Of a stretch of DNA of 13,990 nt, positions 11,431-13,990 are shown piece after piece. Numbering within the stretch: position 1 is the first letter of the stretch; each line of letters starts with the position of its first letter. Both the position numbers and the translations under genes were made by a program. The stretch comes from Bacillota bacterium (GTDB lineage: Bacteria; Bacillota; Clostridia; Oscillospirales; Acutalibacteraceae), in contig JAEWRF010000044.1 of NCBI GenBank assembly GCA_023460155.1, forward strand, positions 1 through 13,990, in the 5' to 3' direction. Under the pieces are notes generated by a model, which worked only from the letters and a program-made list of their open reading frames with translations, was not told where the DNA came from and did no database searches.

Positions 11431-13990
11431 TGATGATAAAATACAGGGTGCACGAAGTCGCAAAGGATCTGGACGTCCCGAACAAGGATGTTATTGACGA
11501 TTTGCAGAAATATACCGGGGAAGCGACCAAATACATGACCGCCCTCTCCGAGGATTCGCTGAACGTGGTGTTCGAATCGTTTACGCAGAAGAACAACACA
11601 CCGAACCTCGACGAGTATTTCGCGCAGGCGGCGCAGAAGCAGACGGTGATTATCGAAGAGAGACCGGACGTTGCGGTGGAACCGGAAAAGACGCAGGCTC
11701 CCGCAAAAGCGGCGGCTCCCGCTCCGGCGGCCGCGCCCGTCCCCGCACCGGCAGCAGCTCCGGCCCCGGCGGCGCCCCGCGCACCCGCGCATCCGGCGCC
11801 TCCGGCTCAGCATCCCCAGGCGCACGGGCCCTCCTCCCCGGCGCCTCAGCAGGCAAACGGCCAGCGCAGCGGCGGTTACAACAATAACGGCGGCTATAAC
11901 AATAACAACAGCGGCTACAACAACGGCGGCAATAACGGCGGATACAACAATAACAACAATCGCCGCCCGGACCGGAATGCCCGGTTTGCGAACGCGCCCC
12001 AGAACGGACGCCCGCAGCAGGGTCAGCAGCAGCGGCCGGGCCAACCGGGTGCGCAGCGTCCCGGTCAGTTTCAGAGACCCCCTCAGCAGCAGACGAACCG
12101 TCCGGCTCAGCAGTCCCCGCGTCCGCAGCAGGCTCAGCAGCAGCCGCCGCGCCGGCCTCAGGGTACGCCCCTCCCGTCGTCGGCGGCGCCCGCCCGTCCT
12201 GGGGATCCGAACGCCATTCAGCGCCCCGCCGGGAGAATCGTGGACACCCACGCTTCCCATGTGGAGCTGGACCGTTATAACGAAAAATACGACCGTCTCG
12301 CTTCGGAGAAGGTAAAGCCGAACGACAACGTCGTCAAGAAGCAGAAGCTCACCCAGAAGAGCACTCAGTACCGCGGCAAGCCCCGCAATTATCACAGGGA
12401 GACCGAGTCGGAGCGTCTGCGCCGCATCGCGATGGAGCGCAAGACGAAGCCGATCACCGTGCAGATTCCGGAGCAGATCACCGTTGGCGAGCTTGCTCTG
12501 CGCCTGAAGGCAACCGCGGCGGAGGTCATCAAGAAGCTGATGGCTCTCGGCGTATTCGCGGCGGTCAACGACGTAATCGATTTCGACACTGCCTCCCTCG
12601 CCGCACTGGAATTCCACGCGAAGGTGCAGAAGGAAGTCGTCGTCACCATTGAGGAGCGCATCATCGACGACAGCGAGGATCAGGACGACAACCTCGTGCC
12701 GCGCGCCCCGGTGGTCGTGGTCATGGGCCACGTCGACCACGGCAAGACCAGTCTGCTCGATGCCATCCGCCACGCGAACGTAACCGCGACCGAAGCCGGC
12801 GGCATCACCCAGCACATCGGCGCCTATCAGGTCAAGGTGAACGACAGGGACGTCACGTTCCTCGACACCCCGGGTCATGCGGCCTTCACCACCATGCGCG
12901 CCCGCGGCGCTCAGGTGACGGATATCGCGGTGCTGGTTGTCGCAGCGGACGACGGCATCATGCCGCAGACCGTCGAGGCGATCAACCATGCGAAGGCGGC
13001 GAACGTTTCGATCATCGTGGCGATCAACAAGATGGATAAACCGGGTGCCAACCCGCAGATGGTCATGGAACAGCTGACGAAGTACGAGCTGGTGCCGGAG
13101 GAGTGGGGCGGCGATACGCCCTGTGTACCGGTTTCCGCGGTTACGAAGAAGGGCATCCACGAACTGCTTGAGATGATCCTTCTCATCGCGGATATGAAGG
13201 AGCTGCGCGCGAACCCGGACCGCGCCGCGAAGGGCACGGTCATCGAAGCGCGGCTTGACAAGGGCCGCGGGCCCATCGCCACCGTTCTGGTTCAGAACGG
13301 CACCCTGAAGATCGGCGACGTGCTGGTCGCCGGCACAACGGTCGGCCGCGTGCGCGCCATGACGGACGAAAACGGGAACACGATTGAAAACGCGGGCCCG
13401 AGCGTCCCGGTTGAGATCACCGGCCTTGACGACGTGCCCTCCGGCGGCGACGTGTTCAACGCCGTTTCCGACGAGCGGCTTGCGCGTGAACTGGTGGAAC
13501 AGCGGAAGACTGAGCGCAAGGAAGAAAAATTCAACTCCCGCACCAAGGTCACGCTCGACAACCTGTTCGAGCAGATGCAGCAGGGCGAGATGAAGGAACT
13601 GAACATCGTCGTCAAGGCGGATGTTCAGGGCAGCGTTGAGGCCGTGTGCCAGTCGCTGGAAAAGCTGACAAACGAGGAAGCGCGCGTCAACATCATCCAC
13701 AGCGGCGTGGGCGCCATCAACGAGTCCGATGTCATGCTTGCCGCGGCATCCAATGCCATCATCGTGGGCTTCAACGTGCGCCCCGACAACGTTGCGGAGG
13801 AAAACGCCAAGCGCGACAGCGTGGAGCTGCGGCTCTACCGCGTCATTTACGACTGCATCGAGGAGATCGGCGCCGCCATGAAGGGCATGCTTGCGCCGAA
13901 GTTCCGCGAGGCGGCGCTCGGCAAGGCGGAGGTCCGCCAGGTGTATAAGATCAGCAGCATCGGCACAATCGCGGGCGCTCACGTGACGAC
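11430..13990 (+). CDS. infB: Translation initiation factor IF-2, 3' end missing
   Basis: ATG 11430 overlaps the ylxQ stop (TAATG), with GAGGAGG at 11413-11419. 853 residues are in the window; roughly 65 C-terminal residues are beyond the edge. Order: an IF2_N domain (about 3-55, YRVHEVAKDLDVPNKDVIDD), a long low-complexity linker (about 80-260), a second IF2_N domain (about 347-395), then the GTPase. G1 is GHVDHGKT (433-440), G2 GGITQHIG (457-464), G3 DTPGH (479-483), G4 NKMD (533-536), followed by SAVTKKG. Domain II and the domain III/IV start are also present. IF-2 brings fMet-tRNA to the 30S subunit and drives subunit joining. The linker changes from Ala/Pro-rich to Asn/Gly/Tyr-rich (about 148-177) to Gln/Pro-rich. 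The frame is open throughout with no frameshift. Confidence 0.98.
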   Translation, partial: MMIKYRVHEVAKDLDVPNKDVIDDLQKYTGEATKYMTALSEDSLNVVFESFTQKNNTPNLDEYFAQAAQKQTVIIEERPDVAVEPEKTQAPAKAAAPAPAAAPVPAPAAAPAPAAPRAPAHPAPPAQHPQAHGPSSPAPQQANGQRSGGYNNNGGYNNNNSGYNNGGNNGGYNNNNNRRPDRNARFANAPQNGRPQQGQQQRPGQPGAQRPGQFQRPPQQQTNRPAQQSPRPQQAQQQPPRRPQGTPLPSSAAPARPGDPNAIQRPAGRIVDTHASHVELDRYNEKYDRLASEKVKPNDNVVKKQKLTQKSTQYRGKPRNYHRETESERLRRIAMERKTKPITVQIPEQITVGELALRLKATAAEVIKKLMALGVFAAVNDVIDFDTASLAALEFHAKVQKEVVVTIEERIIDDSEDQDDNLVPRAPVVVVMGHVDHGKTSLLDAIRHANVTATEAGGITQHIGAYQVKVNDRDVTFLDTPGHAAFTTMRARGAQVTDIAVLVVAADDGIMPQTVEAINHAKAANVSIIVAINKMDKPGANPQMVMEQLTKYELVPEEWGGDTPCVPVSAVTKKGIHELLEMILLIADMKELRANPDRAAKGTVIEARLDKGRGPIATVLVQNGTLKIGDVLVAGTTVGRVRAMTDENGNTIENAGPSVPVEITGLDDVPSGGDVFNAVSDERLARELVEQRKTERKEEKFNSRTKVTLDNLFEQMQQGEMKELNIVVKADVQGSVEAVCQSLEKLTNEEARVNIIHSGVGAINESDVMLAAASNAIIVGFNVRPDNVAEENAKRDSVELRLYRVIYDCIEEIGAAMKGMLAPKFREAALGKAEVRQVYKISSIGTIAGAHVT

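Noticed and set aside
10830..13982. A 1050-codon open frame on the minus strand opposite ylxR, ylxQ and infB
   Set aside because: Its residues are Arg/Leu/His-rich and follow the codon structure of the plus-strand genes, which have clear homology. It is a high-GC shadow frame with no ribosome site.

Overview
This window looks like a chromosomal segment of a high-GC, spore-forming member of the Clostridia, most likely Oscillospirales/Ruminococcaceae-like. That placement is an inference. It rests on the forespore regulator spoVT, the Firmicutes-type order rimP-nusA-ylxR-ylxQ-infB, a DUF348-G5-3D cell-wall protein of the YabE type, a lipoprotein with a classic lipobox, strong AGGAGG-like ribosome binding sites and frequent TTG starts. 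I see no rRNA, tRNA, CRISPR array, insertion sequence or phage gene.

Layout. (1) 1-1177: the 3' part of a YabE-like DUF348/G5/3D protein, ended by a strong terminator. (2) 1191-1670: a small membrane protein with its own near-consensus promoter, then a gene-free stretch with two hairpins and a sporulation-like -10 element. (3) 1681-6042: an operon with its own sigma-A promoter. It holds rpe, four Rnf/Nqr-family genes (rnfC-like, rnfD-like, rnfE-like, rnfA-like) and a Nudix hydrolase. From rnfC to the Nudix gene every junction is an overlapping stop/start, so translation is probably coupled. (4) 6129-7226: a secreted protein with a stalk domain and a DUF3298/RsiV-like domain. (5) 7377-8390: a GNAT acetyltransferase and a convergent lipoprotein gene sharing a bidirectional terminator; the lipoprotein promoter points left. 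(6) 8516-9115: spoVT behind a sigma-G-like promoter. (7) 9140-13990: the transcription/translation operon rimP-nusA-ylxR(rnpM)-ylxQ-infB, behind an extended -10 promoter and a RimP-leader-like hairpin. infB runs off the right edge.

The most interesting part is the Rnf-like cluster. The fold-level family signatures of subunits C, D, E and A are readable. By ungapped alignment by eye, however, all four cysteines that hold the intramembrane [2Fe-2S] cluster between RnfA and RnfE are replaced (Ser27 and Thr in the A subunit, Tyr33 and Ser116 in the E subunit). The FMN-carrying threonine of RnfD appears to be alanine. The RnfC-like protein lacks the N-terminal barrel-sandwich region and has degenerate flavin/NADH motifs, but keeps two perfect CxxCxxCxxxCP clusters. 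rnfG and rnfB are absent from the cluster. This looks like an Rnf-derived membrane complex that has lost the known membrane electron path but is still maintained as a tightly coupled operon with a pentose-phosphate enzyme and a Nudix hydrolase. Its function cannot be read from the sequence.
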